Of a stretch of 64,000 nucleotides of DNA, positions 38,062 to 50,426 are shown in pieces. The stretch is from positions 2,192,501-2,256,500 of the forward strand of contig NC_066599.1 in assembly GCF_905475345.1 (NCBI RefSeq), given 5' to 3'. The notes under the pieces are model-generated. The model was not told the DNA's origin. It made no database searches and saw only the letters and a list, made by a program, of their open reading frames with translations. This DNA is from Vespula vulgaris (Eukaryota > Arthropoda > Insecta > Hymenoptera > Vespidae). Numbering within the stretch: the stretch's first letter is position 1; each line of letters starts with the position of its first letter. The translations under genes were made by a program, and so were the position numbers.

Positions 38062-38299
38062 GTTTACGAAGGAAGAGTTACCGGCTCCCTCGCCTCGAAT
38101 TAGCAAATCTAACGTAATAATTAAATTATCGCCGTACGACGATCCGAGCAGGTAGTTAAACTACTACTCCCTCTAAACCCTCTCCCCCTTCCAACCCCTT
38201 CTACCATCTTGTGTTAATGAAGCGTCGCGGGTAAACGACGGCAAGAATAAATTTGAATTTCGATTACGTGCCGATGCGTGTGCGAGAAAACCAAGAATG

Positions 38300-38334
38300 A
38301 GAGTGAGTGAGTGAGTGAGTGAGTGAGTGAATGA
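38300..38334. repeat. (GTGA)n microsatellite
   Basis: Seven to eight GTGA units, then GAATGAG. Confidence 0.95.
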
Positions 38335-38637
38335 GCGCGTTGTCCGTATATGTGTATTTGTCTCTATCTATCTATCTGTTTATCTGTCTGTCTCTCTGTC
38401 TACACGTGTATGTGTATGTGTGTGTCAGAAAGAGATATAGAGAGAAAGAAAGAGTATATAACAAAAAAAGCGCGACCACGAACGAAAACGGATATGAATG
38501 TTATTGATGTCTAGTCTCTCTCTCTCTCTCTCTTTTACTCTCTCTGTCTATCTTTTTCTCTCTTCGAGAATGTCTCTCCTCCCCCACATTCTCCATCGTT
38601 CTTTTTTCATCGAAGGAACGTAGGTAGGCTGGCCGTT

Positions 38638-38720
38638 TTCTTCTTCTTCTTCTTCTGACGACGACGACTACAACGACGACGAAGAAGAAGAAGAAGAAGA
38701 AGAAGAAGAAGAAGAAGAAG
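38638..38720. repeat. Inverted TTC ... GAA microsatellite with a GAC centre
   Basis: (TTC)6 at 38638-38656, a GAC/TAC-type stretch to 38680, then about 13 GAA units to 38720. The two outer tracts are complementary and could fold into a stem of about 19 bp with a loop of about 24 bases. Confidence 0.7.
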
Positions 38721-39000
38721 AGGACGATCGCGGTCGGCGACCGTTCCATACTAAAGCTTCCACTCGATCGTTTTCTTACAGCAAATGATCGTTAAGAGCT
38801 ACGACTTTGCTATGCTAATCCGTGCGAAACTCATCGAGAAACACTTTCATTATTTCAATGCGCGGTAATAAATGTATTATAATACCAGCCGTGATAAATT
38901 CGCCCGGGTAGCATCGATACCTCGAATCTTTTGCGAGGATTTTTTGTTTTTTTCTTTCGTGTTTTTAGAAAGATCCGATTTGTATAACCGATGTGAGGTC

Positions 39001-39004
<4 letters not shown>

Positions 39005-39031
<27 letters not shown>
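39005..39031. repeat. Poly(A) run of 27
   Basis: The longest homopolymer I noticed, followed by GA repeats and A-rich DNA to about 39165. There are no target-site duplications or upstream element to make it a retroposon tail. Confidence 0.85.
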
Positions 39032-39033
<2 letters not shown>

Positions 39034-39546
39034 CAGAGAAAGAGAGAAAGAGAGAAAAAAAAAGGAATAAAAAAAAGAAATGAAAAAGAATGTCAGAAAA
39101 ACAAAAATGAAGAATGAAAGAGAATGTAAAAATAAAAAAAATTAATACAAAAATAAAACGAAAAAGTAACGACGTGAGCTATGTTTATTTATAATTATTG
39201 TCGAATAAAGACCCGATCGATTTTGTTTAATAATTAAAATCGAAAGCGAGGAACGGCCGTTGGTTGGTAGGACGATCGTTCGAGAGTCACTTTGAAAATA
39301 ATAATGCGATGCAACTGTGAATGAGGCTTTTACCGGGCGTCGCTTCGAGCCAATATCATAAACGAAGTATGAATATCTGACATTTATGTCGTTGCATATT
39401 TATAGACCTCCTCTTTGCATAATCGGCCCTAAATATACGCACGCGTCCGCGTTAGTTCGTGTTATATTATAACGGCGTAGTCGTTTCTGCCGGTTCATCG
39501 AGTTCAAAAGCATTAAATAGAATTTTAGTTTTATTCGATGATAATT

Positions 39547-39582
<36 letters not shown>
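39547..39582. repeat. (ATG)n microsatellite
   Basis: About 12 perfect ATG units. Confidence 0.95.
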
Positions 39583-39583
<1 letters not shown>

Positions 39584-39766
39584 CGTTGACGAAGAAGAGA
39601 AAGAAAAAATAAAATAAAAAGAATGTAAGAAAACAAAAAGCAAGTATACGAATGATCGCATGAACGACGTGAAGACGACACATCATTATTGCCTAATACG
39701 TTTTCACGTTTTTAAAATGCATCGAGATATATCGCGAAAAGAAAAGTAGTTATATATATAAAAAAA

Positions 39767-39798
<32 letters not shown>

Positions 39799-40578
39799 CG
39801 TTAACGAGAGGATTGAATACATCTAACCGTTTATTAACGTTATCGTAAATAGTAGGATTCGTCATAGGTTTCGATAAAAATAAGCACGAATTTAACTGCC
39901 GAGAGCAGAAGTGGTTAATTACAAAACGTGCTGACATTTTGTCTTATTAGTCTTAGAAACTTAGGTATACATAAGATTTCACGTACCTAGATCACACGAC
40001 GAGAACGCCTGATATTTCAATCCTAATTATCTCGAAATAACTATCCTAGGCAATTACTTCGAATTGCGTTACTACCTGAGGATTCATTTGAGAGAAAGAA
40101 AAGAAAAGGAAAGAAAGAAAAAGAAGAGAAAAAAGACAAAAAGAAAAAAAGAAATCTATGTCTATCCGTAACTATACAACGTTTTAAAGTAGGAGAGCTA
40201 ACTCTAAATCTAAGCGAACTAATACCTATCTATATATGTATATCTTGCAAATTGTTTCTTCGAACATTTCTTTACGATAGTTATAAAAATTACGATCGAT
40301 GCGAGCTGTTCAAAAAGAGAAGGAAAGAGGAAGAAAGAAAGAAAGAAAGAAAGAAAAAGCGTTTCCATCTCGAGATCTCGTGTAGGAATTTAATTAAAAG
40401 ACGAACGAACAAACGATCGAGACGATCGTAGACGAAAGAGAAAATCACGAAGATGAAACGGAGAGACAGAGACAGAGACGAAGAGAAAGAAAGAGAGAAC
40501 GCGTGTCATCGTCACGTTCTCATTTTATATCTATATCTATCTTACCTAAGTAAGTACTTACCTACCTATCGTATGTAA

Positions 40579-40598
40579 GTAAGTAAGTACTTACTTAC
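40579..40598. repeat. Perfect 20-base palindrome with GTAAGTACTTAC core
   Basis: GTAAGTAAGTACTTACTTAC. A second GTAAGTACTTAC core lies at 40550-40561. Confidence 0.8.
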
Positions 40599-42149
40599 AT
40601 GAATACATCGACGATACGAGAAGGATCGTGTGTCTCCGTGTAAAAGTTCAAGATGCCAATTGTGAAATCAAATCCGCATTGAGTCGTGCGTTGGTAGGTA
40701 GGTGCCAGGGTCGACACGTTCGATTCAATCTCTTATAAACGGCAGTAGGAATCGATCGTCAGTCAGCATCCAACCACCGTCATCAATACCACCACCATTA
40801 CCACGACCATTGCCATCATCGCCATATTCGATAACTAACGTAAACTCTTAACGAACCATGATCGTTAATTAACGATCTACGGCTACTGAATTTACTTCGT
40901 AAGTAAGGACAAACCGCGTCTCCCATATGTAGGAGAGGTAAGAGACTGGGAAAAAAGAAAAAAAAAAGAAAAAGAAAAAAAGAAAAAAAAACCGTGACAC
41001 GAGAAATCGCACAACGCAACAACAAATCTCTCTCTCTCTCTTTCTCTATATATCTATTTATCTATCTATCTATCTCTCTCGTTGCAAGTAGTTACTATTG
41101 CGATCGTTGTTCGTCGCGTCGCCCCCGTTAATTAACACGATCCATTAGAGAAATTACGTAAGAACGCATATAATACATATGCCAGGACGAAGCATTGTTA
41201 AACGTGTTGAACGTACACGTTTAAAACCGATTCCTTGGAAATTTAAATTTCATCAGTCGACGTTTCTTCTCCGATCATTTTTCTTCGTCCCGAATAATAC
41301 GTAACGTATAATGAACTTTACAATCAAATTAACTACTGAATATTTATCGATTGGATAAATATAATATTATATATTACATAATTATCGTAGACGATTATTA
41401 TCCTATCGACGTCTTATTATATCTTATTATCGTAGAGATCAATTTTACCTATCGATAAAAGTAAATATGATCTCGACTTTTTCAATTCCTTTTTTATCTT
41501 TTATTATTTTTTCGGCGTTATTATTTTTTCCTATTAATCCTTATCTCTCCGTACGATCGAGAATCGTTCAGGTCAGTGCCGTTCGTACTGATATACGATT
41601 CCTCTACTACACGACATCCCCTCTTTTTTTTTTCTTTTTTTTTCTTCTTCTTCTTCATTCTTTTTTTCTTTCTTTTCTTTTTCTTTTTCACGCAAAGACT
41701 CCTTTCGTATTCCCGTGACACCTTCGTGCACAATGCCAACGTACATTCTAAAAAGACTTTGAGTCATCCGCGTCGAGCATCTCCTCCTCTCCTCCTCCTC
41801 CTTCTTTTCCTCCTCCTCCTCCTCCTACTTCTCCTCTTCCTTCATCGCTAAGTTTCATCGACACAGGACGCTCTACGTCTGGTCACGTTTCGAAGCACGA
41901 AGTGGAGAGCTGCATTACGCACCCTTCGTACGCGCCTCTATGCGCTAAACTCCTATATCCAGGTGTGTACTACTATTCGATAAGCAAGTAGTCCGATCAC
42001 GAACTTAAAACAAATAGCGTTACCGCATATTGATATCGTATTAATATAATAACGATCGAATCGCGCGAATCGATTATTTTTTTCTTCTTTCTTTTTCCTC
42101 CTTTTTGTTCTATCTTTCTCTTTCTCTTTCTCTTTCTCTCATTCGATTT

Positions 42150-42180
42150 CTTTTTCTTTTTCTTTTTCTTTTTTTTTTGC
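42150..42180 (+). promoter_or_regulatory. Strong acceptor-like site with no coding exon behind it
   Basis: A run of TTTTTC units ends in TTTTGCAG at 42182 or so, followed by AACTAAAATG and a frame that closes after seven codons. It may lead an untranslated exon or be chance in pyrimidine-rich DNA. Confidence 0.12.
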
Positions 42181-42924
42181 AGAACTAAAATGACTCGCTT
42201 ACTTCCTTTCTAACGTTTCTATCGAAGAATCATTGTCGCCGATAAAAATATTTATACGATTTGTATCACGTTTGGAATTTATTAATTCAACAACGCGATA
42301 CGTACAATTTCGAATAGTATTACTATGTACGTGAAATAAATCACGTTTATCGGATCTACGTTGTGTACAAGATCTGTGAATCCGAAACACGTAAATATCA
42401 CGATAAATTCTTTTTCAAGCATTCTCAACAATGCCGACAACGGCAACTTGGAAACAATCTTCCTAATCGCGATAACACCATTTCCTTAATATTCTCACTA
42501 ATTCGTAATCATTAAAATCTAACACGAATAATTGCTTTTAACGATGAAACTGAGATCGTTTCAACTCTTAATGATCTTTCGTATCGATACTAGAGTCATT
42601 ACCGGACATTAGTTTATTACGAAAAGATGTTCAATTACGTTGTCACTTTACTAACTTTACAAACTTAATAACAATTACTTCCAAAATACACGATGTACTA
42701 CGGTATACGTGACTTACGAAAATTACGTGACAATTAACCCGTTAAGTTAATAGTATATAAAAAAAAAAAAAGAAGAAATTGAAAAAAATTGTTCGAGGAG
42801 GAAAGAAGAAAACGTAGAGGGGAAAAAAAATAAAGGAAACGAAGACGAAGACGAACGATTATCGCACGAGCGTACGAGACGATTTGGACAAAAAATATAT
42901 TTGAACGGACGTGACTTAGGAACG

Positions 42925-43110
42925 TGGCGGTAGTCGTTGAGTAGTGTCAACGAGAGGAGTAGTGTCATTCGAGATTGTGACAGTCGATGCGTATCCAGCT
43001 ATCCACGTGCCGGGCGTTGCGTGCGACACGCCCAGTGCGTGGCTCGTACGCGAGCACATGCGTGCCGGTCGCATGCGAACCAAGATTTATGCCATTGGTC
43101 GTAACCATCG
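42925..43110. promoter_or_regulatory. CpG-rich block, candidate promoter or enhancer
   Basis: Holds CACGTG (E-box) near 43006 and short inverted pairs such as GCTCG/CGAGC near 43040-43055. It directly precedes the CAC/CAT repeat. Confidence 0.22.
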
Positions 43111-43213
43111 TCTCCGCCACCACCACCATCACCATCGTCATCTCCACCACCATCGTCATCTCCACCTCCACCACCACCATCATCGCCACCACTGCCACCA
43201 CAATCGCCACAAA
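43111..43213. repeat. CAC/CAT/CGC trinucleotide repeat
   Basis: Degenerate CAC, CAT and CGT units in blocks; reads as poly-His on + and Gly/Asp on minus, which explains the ORFs there. Confidence 0.85.
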
Positions 43214-44224
43214 TGAACTCCACGAGAACTCATTTTCTCTCTCGTAGCAACTCTAGAGCAACGAGATACGATCATTGATACGGTCTATGGTTACCGCCTC
43301 TCACCCATATACCATGATGGACCATAAACGCCTCTGGGAAATTCTTCTCACTTTCCCTCACCGTACTCTCCGTCGATCTCTGATCTAACTAAATGGATGA
43401 TAATATTACATAGCTTGCCTGTAGGCAATCGATTAATTATTAATTATCATTCGAACGTTTACATAAGAACGAATAGTAATATCGTGATTTTTACTATAAC
43501 GACTCTCTTCAATTTCCATCTGTTATCTTTGATTATCTCTCTTCAATCATACCTATCTTTTTTAATTGTCCATATATCGTGATATATGCGAGATCGATTT
43601 ATCTATAACGTTATAAGGTTCCTAAGGTTAAAATATATCACCGTATTTCGTTAAAAGTATTATTGAAATAAATTCATTGACAGGATAAATTGGTCGATGT
43701 AATAACCAATACGATGTAATAACTTCTAAATAGAAGTATTTAATAAATCAATTATTTATGCATTAGTATAGAGAGAAAATAAATGTTTAAGGGTAATATC
43801 GAAGTTGGTCTTGGTATACTCTCGAATCGGTGGATGAGTCAGTCCTTCGTGGGTTGTATTTGAGAAGGGGAAGAAAGGAAGAGAAAGAGATAGAGAAAGA
43901 GAGAGACAAAGAAAAAGAAAGGAAAAGAAAAAGAAACAGAGAGAAGCAGAGAGAGAAATAGAGAGAGAGAAGGAAAAAGGAGAAAGGTCGATCGGAGTTT
44001 CCGAGAGGTGGCCCTCCCCGATCGTACGTACATCGTCCTCCTCTCTATCCTCTCTTGCTCGTCGACGAAGAGGAGGCTTGCCGGATACGCGCTTGCTGCA
44101 TCTGTAACGAGGGATGAGCTCAAGCAATCGTTGAGAGCATTGCCGGTGTGCTTAAATAAAAGCGTTACATGTGAGCGGTGCTCTCTTTCTTTCCTTCTCT
44201 CTATTTCTTATTCTCTTCTTGCTC

Positions 44225-44345
44225 GCTCTCGCATGCTCAGTGCCCCCGGTATATACCAAGCATTGAAATGCAATCCCTCGCGCGAATGATTTATACCTCG
44301 CCAATGGCCGCCCGCGGCCAGCAGGATGTCGCACGTCCCTTCTTT
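44225..44345. promoter_or_regulatory. Candidate regulatory block
   Basis: ATTGAAATGCAAT (octamer-like), TGATTTAT (44287-44294), CCAAT and a GGCCGCCCGCGGCC inverted pair within 120 bases. Confidence 0.25.
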
Positions 44346-44395
44346 ATGTCTCTATCGTTCGTCTCGAAAATATCCCGCGGCGATCGACGCGCGAG

Positions 44396-44445
44396 CGAGC
44401 GAACGAGCGAGCGAACGAGCGAACGAACGAGCGAACGAGCGACAA
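44396..44445. repeat. GAGC/GAAC tetranucleotide repeat
   Basis: Alternating GAGC and GAAC units; a related GAGCAAGC array lies at 1436-1462. Confidence 0.9.
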
Positions 44446-44446
44446 G

Positions 44447-44482
<36 letters not shown>

Positions 44483-44526
44483 TTTTTCTTTCTCTTTCAC
44501 TCTTCATTCTTTTTCTTCTTCTAGTG

Positions 44527-44532
44527 AAAGAA

Positions 44533-44575
<43 letters not shown>

Positions 44576-44578
44576 GAG
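44527..44578. repeat. (GA)n microsatellite
   Basis: About 23 units with one TA interruption. Confidence 0.95.
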
Positions 44579-44700
44579 CTTCGTGCTTTGACGCGCGCAC
44601 GTCGAGAAAGACCGGCGCCTAGCGGCCGAGAACGCGTCGCGATTAGCGGATATGCAACCACGAGACAACGAGCCAAGAAAATTCTTTCTGTCGCCTTCTT

Positions 44701-44722
44701 CGATCGATCGATCGATCGATCG

Positions 44723-44772
<50 letters not shown>

Positions 44773-44800
44773 AGGTCGGTCGGTCGATCGATCGATCGAA
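44701..44800. repeat. Compound GATC, TATC, GGTC, GATC array
   Basis: Six GATC units, about 12 TATC units, two GGTC units and GATC again. The GATC ends are self-complementary. Confidence 0.95.
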
Positions 44801-45116
44801 TGAACGATCGGCCGATCGAATCAACAACGATTTTTACAGCGAATTATTGAAATAGCAAATCCTTGAATATCTTTAATGAAATTGAATTTAGATTGAACTT
44901 GAGTTTCTATTTAATTTTGAATTTATTATTCAAGCTCTATATGAAAAATCTTTTCTATCGAAATTTCGTCGCGTTACTTATCATACACGTACTTGTACGT
45001 ATACTCTTATATATATAATACATGCGAGTAATACTCATCTACCTACATGTTATAAACCTTTTTCGAACGATCGAAGAAAGTGAGAAGACAATTCGAAAAA
45101 TGATCGAGAATATTCG

Positions 45117-45428
45117 TTATTGTAAGAACGTTAGAAGAGAAAGCTTGAATAGTAACGCTTTAGTAATAACGAATAGATCCTTTGTTTCTTCTTTAAAGAT
45201 CTGGACGTCATAATTACGTAGGAAGGCGGGGAGTCGTCTGGTATCAGTTGGATAACCGCATGTGAAGTCTTCGTGTAAAGAGAAACGTGCAAAAGGCGTC
45301 GACCCGAAAGGTGGGAGAAGGCGATCGAGCCTTGCCTCGATTCTTCTCGATCCGCAAACTCGCTCTATATCGAGACGCATTAGAAACGCCCTAGCCTCTG
45401 TAATAAGCAAGGACCGAAAAATTAGCAT
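45117..45428 (-). CDS. Unspliced ORF of 103 residues, coding status uncertain
   Basis: The first ATG of an open frame that extends slightly upstream. Composition is mixed and balanced, with a hydrophobic start (MLIFRSLLI) and a Leu/Phe-rich end, and no repeats. No domain is recognised. There is no clear splice support apart from a possible acceptor (TTGCTTATTACAG on the minus strand, ending near 45400) inside the frame. Confidence 0.15.
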   Translation of the reverse strand: MLIFRSLLITEARAFLMRLDIERVCGSRRIEARLDRLLPPFGSTPFARFSLHEDFTCGYPTDTRRLPAFLRNYDVQIFKEETKDLFVITKALLFKLSLLTFLQ

Positions 45429-46004
45429 CTGCCTGGCCAAGAGACAATGCCTGATTTGAATAACAATGTTCGCTACCGTGTGGGCTTCTAACTCTTAACT
45501 ATGCCTTCTAAAAACATTAGACGAATCGCCAGTATATCATTCTCGCACGTTCTCATTCGTTATCGGATCAAAAAATATTAATACTCTTGTGTTATTCTCA
45601 TTTTTTTTCTTTCTTTTTCTTTTTTTCTTTTTTATCGAAACAATATAGCCCCGACTAACTGATATCATTGTAATCATCGTTAACCGTCTACCACCGTACG
45701 ATGTAAACTCATGCGATTAAATTCGTGGCAGCTTGATAATGAAAAAAAAGAAGAGAAAAAAAATGGGAAAGGAAAGAAAAGAAGGAAAAAATATATATAT
45801 ATATATATATATATAACATAAGTATGAGAGACCAATTGCGAACGAACGGAAGACGAGGGCCTCATATCGATGCGTAGATGTCTGACCCTGAAGTGGATCC
45901 ACCACTCCTCTCTCTCCTCTTTTCTTTCTCCTCCTCAACTCTTCCGACGATCCGATCACGGTTACGTTATATACACGATGATAAACTTTCCGGACGTATG
46001 AGTG

Positions 46005-46038
46005 CGCCCGCGTGCACGCGTGCACGCTCGCGCGCGCC
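46005..46038. repeat. Alternating purine-pyrimidine tract, possible Z-DNA
   Basis: Contains the perfect 16-base palindrome CGTGCACGCGTGCACG (46011-46026), followed by CTCGCGCGCGC. Alternating CG/CA steps are the classic Z-DNA-prone composition. Confidence 0.5.
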
Positions 46039-46133
46039 TGAGAGACAAATATAGTTTGTGCGTGACCAGTACGGCAAATGTAACAACAAACGTCGATGCA
46101 CGATCAAGAACGCGCGAAGAACTCGAATACCTT

Positions 46134-46172
<39 letters not shown>

Positions 46173-46525
46173 GTTTTTTTTTATTTTATTTTATTTTTTA
46201 TATTTTTCTTCATTCGATATCGTGCGGTTTATATTCGAATTCTTCATATCGTACGTTTGATCGTAATAATAATACGAGATGTAAATGTTAACGTAACGTA
46301 ACCTTACAATTGGATTAATTTTTATAATTAAAAGTTATAGTACGATATGTCGGTAAATTACTAAGTTATAGGGATCAAAGAGTACCGAGAGTAAGTTGGA
46401 TATTAGAAAAAAATGAGAGCGTGGTCGTTGCCGATACAGATAAATCTCTAATTTCGCCCACTCTTTCGCGATTAACGTCAATGAATCACGTTCCTGTTAC
46501 TATCGCTCGCTCGTATATATTTCTC

Positions 46526-46551
46526 TGTGTGTGTGTGTGTGTGTGTGTGTG
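46526..46551. repeat. (GT)n microsatellite
   Basis: About 13 GT units. Confidence 0.95.
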
Positions 46552-48140
46552 CACGAACTCGTCGGAAGTAGTTAAGTATGCATGTTAGAAGATAACTACT
46601 AACGCCAATGACAATCAAGAAGAAATCTCGAATTTCCATTAACGAAACCTTCTTTGATAGGCTAACACTTTAAACGATTTTACACTGAAGTATTATAAAA
46701 GAATTGTTTATATATATACAAATATAAATATATATATATATATATAAATAAATATATAATTTTTTTTATATTCTTACTTTATATATATATATATACATAT
46801 ATATATAATTCTTTTTTTATAATATATATCAATGTATGTTAAGAACGATCGGTTTTACGATGGCGCAAAACTGAAAGCATGATTCACACGATCGGCAACC
46901 TTGAATGATCGGGCACGTTTTCCATCGTACGAACGGTAGCTCGTTACAGTTTACGAGGATCCTTTCTAGGCAGTTATGGCTAACGCCGACATCCTCCTGT
47001 CGAAGTTAGCGTGGGTGTTCTTCATGACTGACCATTGTTCATGAATCTAACTGTTCACATAAATTTATCGTAAAAACAATTTTTAACCTCTTATCGATAT
47101 CTCGAAATTGAAAGATATCTAATATAATTTTTCTATAAAAATGAAAAAAAAGGGAAAGAGAAAAAAACAAATATTAAAATACCGACACCTATACTTCACG
47201 TTCGCAATACTCGTATGTGTTATCGAGAGATAAGTGATGTTGGCCCAAGATAAAAATTATTACCAAGATCGTTTCTCTAAATACAAGTTTCACGCTAATG
47301 TCCGTGAATGAAGGAGCGAGCAAAACTAAGTTGAAAGAAAGAGAAAGACAGAGAAGTAGAAGAAAAAAAAAAGAGAGAGAGAGAGAGAGACAAAAAAACG
47401 TCCGACCGTAATGACCAGCAATAAAGTACCATTAGTTTTTGGAAGCATATACCGCACTTAAAACAGATTTCTTGTGAGCACGAGAATACCGATTTATATT
47501 TATATATGTGCTTTTCTTTTCTTTTTTTTTTTTGGATCCTGCAAAGGACTTCGGTAAATGTATATACTAAATACCATTTCATTCGGTCGGCACTTGTGAT
47601 CCTAAATACACCGTTCTTTCTTCAACAATAGTCGATGATCATCTTTACCAATGCGTAACGTTCGTAAAAGCGCGGGTTGATCTTTTTTTTTCGTTTCCCT
47701 TTTAGAACCATAAAATTGAGATTTTCGAGCAGGTAAATATAAGAGAAAAGAAAAAAAAAATAGGAGATCGCGATATCTCTCTGTTTGCGGCGACCTACCA
47801 CCAAACTCGGACCTGTTAGTTTTCTTTAGTTTTTCAAATTTTATTACATCCGCATCTCCGACAAAAATATATTCTACCTCACGTTTTACCTATGCACTAT
47901 TACTAACCTTGTCCCATCAAAACATAGTATATCTCGAAACTATATCGTAAAATGAAAACAATACGAAACGCGTAGCGAGATTTTATTATCGGTGATCGGT
48001 GTCGGCGAAGAAGAAAAAAGAAAAGAAAAGAAAAAGGATAAGAAAAAAGATATAAGCGAGCTCGACCGGTCGATCGTTGAAATTATCCTGAGAATTATCC
48101 AAAGGAAAAGGAAAACTACTTTCAAACGATGATAAATTCG

Positions 48141-48182
<42 letters not shown>

Positions 48183-49559
48183 AAAAGATTAAATTTGTTT
48201 CTTCGATTGGACGATAGATACAAAAAAAAAAACAGAAATAAAAATGAGGTTAAAAAGAGAGAAAAAAAAAGATAAACGCGCACGATCATTTAATATTTTT
48301 TTTCTGAGGAAAAAGAAATAAATACAAAAAAAAAGAAATCGATCCAGAGTTGGGATTAAAATTCGAATACCCATATCGAGAGTCGATAGATCTTAGCACA
48401 CGGAGGTCACGCGGGGAACGTCGTGTTTCGAGAAGCCACAACGGATCGAACTCGCTCACGGGAGCGTATCAGCTTACTTAGTCGTAGATCGTGCCCGGCA
48501 GGTCTTGTTGGAAACATTTATTTTCTTCTTATTGGCTATGTACTGTCGATTTCTGGACTACCTAATCGTAAATCACGAGAGCCCGACGGTACTCGGGCTC
48601 GAACGTACATACATAGCTGCATTCTTTGGTGTACACGCCGTGTAACCTACAACGATCGCCCGGATAACACACGGTGGACCAGTAAGAACGAGCACGTACG
48701 TTTACTCGATCAGCATCACGATTAACTCTATAACGATATTAATAAATAAATTAAAGTTTCAACGGAGTTAAAAAGGTCGACACAATCGACGACAATTTAA
48801 CGATTCCCTTATCTTCTTCGATACCCTTATCTTCGAGTTCTATAAAATTAATTGCGTTTCGATGATACGAAAAAAAAAAGAAAAAAAATAAAAAGTTACA
48901 TATATTTTTTACAAGTCACTGTAAATTATGTACGTACGTACTTTTATATTATAGACGAAAGTCGTCCTCCTATTTTCTTCTTCTCTTTTTTCTTTTTTTT
49001 TTACGACGAAACTTTTTTCACGAATAGGAAAATTTTTACGACACGCCTTACATGATTATTTCACATATAATTTAGACAACAATGCAAACGTCTCTTCTCC
49101 AAATATAATTCCTTTGAAACATATTAATTTTCATAACCCTTTCACGAAACAACGAAACTCGGTCTAAAAAAAAAGTTTGCCATATAACATCCCACACAGA
49201 CATATAATCCTCGCATCTATTTCGACGATTTCAGAGAACTAAAACTATTCGAACGTTCCACAAAGGGGACATATATAAGTAATGTACGTTAGCTCATTCT
49301 TTTCGACAGAAAGTGACCTAATTTTCTATAGGAAAGAAAAAATTAAGAAAAAAAGAGAACGAAAAATAGACAAAAGAAAAAAGAAGGAAAAGAAAAGAAG
49401 AAGAAGAAGTAGAAGAAGAGAAAGAAAAAGAAAAAGAAAAAAAAAAGAGAACACAGTTGGAACGACTCCCAAGTATTGAACAATGGCGCGCGTGCGCTCT
49501 CTCTCTCTCTCTCTCTTTCTTTCTCTTTCTCTTTCTCTTTCTCTAGCGCGCGCGACTCG

Positions 49560-49790
49560 CTCTAGCGAGCAACGAGAGAGCGAGTGGCGGCGGATAGAAC
49601 GTTGGCCCGATCTCGATGCTTGGAAAATGGTTCCAAGGTCCTTGCCGACTTTCCGCGCGATGCACTTCTTCCCTTTGAGCACGGTCACCCACTCGGGTCA
49701 AAAGTGGTTGCACAAGATATCCTCCATCGTTCGTGTCACTGCACGAGATGCCGAGCGTTCGTGCGAGGAAAAAGAAAAGACGTTGTGAAT
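49560..49790. other. GC-rich block open in several frames on both strands
   Basis: Frames of 70-130 codons are open on both strands, so openness does not single out a coding strand. No domain is recognised. It could hold an exon or a promoter. Confidence 0.2.
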
Positions 49791-50030
49791 CTTTTTCTTT
49801 CTTTTTTTTTCCCCTGTCTTTCTCTGTCTCTCTCGTTCTCTTTCTTTCATGGCGTGCATCAAGATGGAGGAAGGGAAACGAGAGATAAGCGAATGAATGG
49901 CGAACGCAGAAACGAATAATCTTTAGCGTGAGAGATGCAAGAGAAAATCTTAGCAAGAAGTTAATTATAATTGGCGTGTAATCTCAGTTACTGCTTCAAT
50001 AAGACACATTACGTTTTAACAAAGATACCT

Positions 50031-50031
<1 letters not shown>

Positions 50032-50066
<35 letters not shown>
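50032..50066. repeat. (CAG)n microsatellite, about 11 perfect units
   Basis: CAG arrays often encode polyglutamine, but all flanking frames close soon after this one, so it is treated as non-coding. Confidence 0.9.
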
Positions 50067-50067
<1 letters not shown>

Positions 50068-50394
50068 GACTAACGGCAATAACAGAAGAAGCATCAATGA
50101 ATAACAACTAACAATTGTTTCTCAATAACGACTCTCTAAGATCGTATCGAAGCGATCGAATACGATAATGAGAAATACTTTGTTTTGCGGGGGTGTATCA
50201 AAGATAGATATTCTTTAATGTCTAAATATTCGAGGATTATACTTCGATACTGTTAAACGATTAATTTTCTATTTGTTTTAATTAATCGATCAAAAAAGAA
50301 CTTTATAAGATACATTTAAACCTAATAAAAAATGGTGTCTGTCGGTGAAAGAAAAGAAGAGCAAAGGTCGATGAAATTGGTTTTAAGAAAAAAG

Positions 50395-50426
<32 letters not shown>

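Larger units (their letters stand above)
31350..45110. other. Gene-poor region downstream of the small gene
   Basis: The densest repeat area is 31.7-33.4 kb. 33880-34300, 35080-35470, 36560-36830, 39170-39540, 41100-41460, 42190-42740 and 43220-43760 are complex AT-rich DNA with no gene or element I can name. Confidence 0.65.

Noticed and set aside
42199..42390. Minus-strand frame of about 63 codons with ordinary composition
   Set aside because: No ATG (starts at GTG), no convincing acceptor upstream, and an AT-rich setting where such frames arise by chance.
44178..44591. Frame that appears to start with a signal peptide
   Set aside because: The first codon is GTG, the hydrophobic part is TC-rich repeat, and the end is the GAGC/GAAC and TTTC arrays.
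50032..50066. CAG array as a polyglutamine exon
   Set aside because: Flanking frames close quickly and no splice sites bound an open exon.
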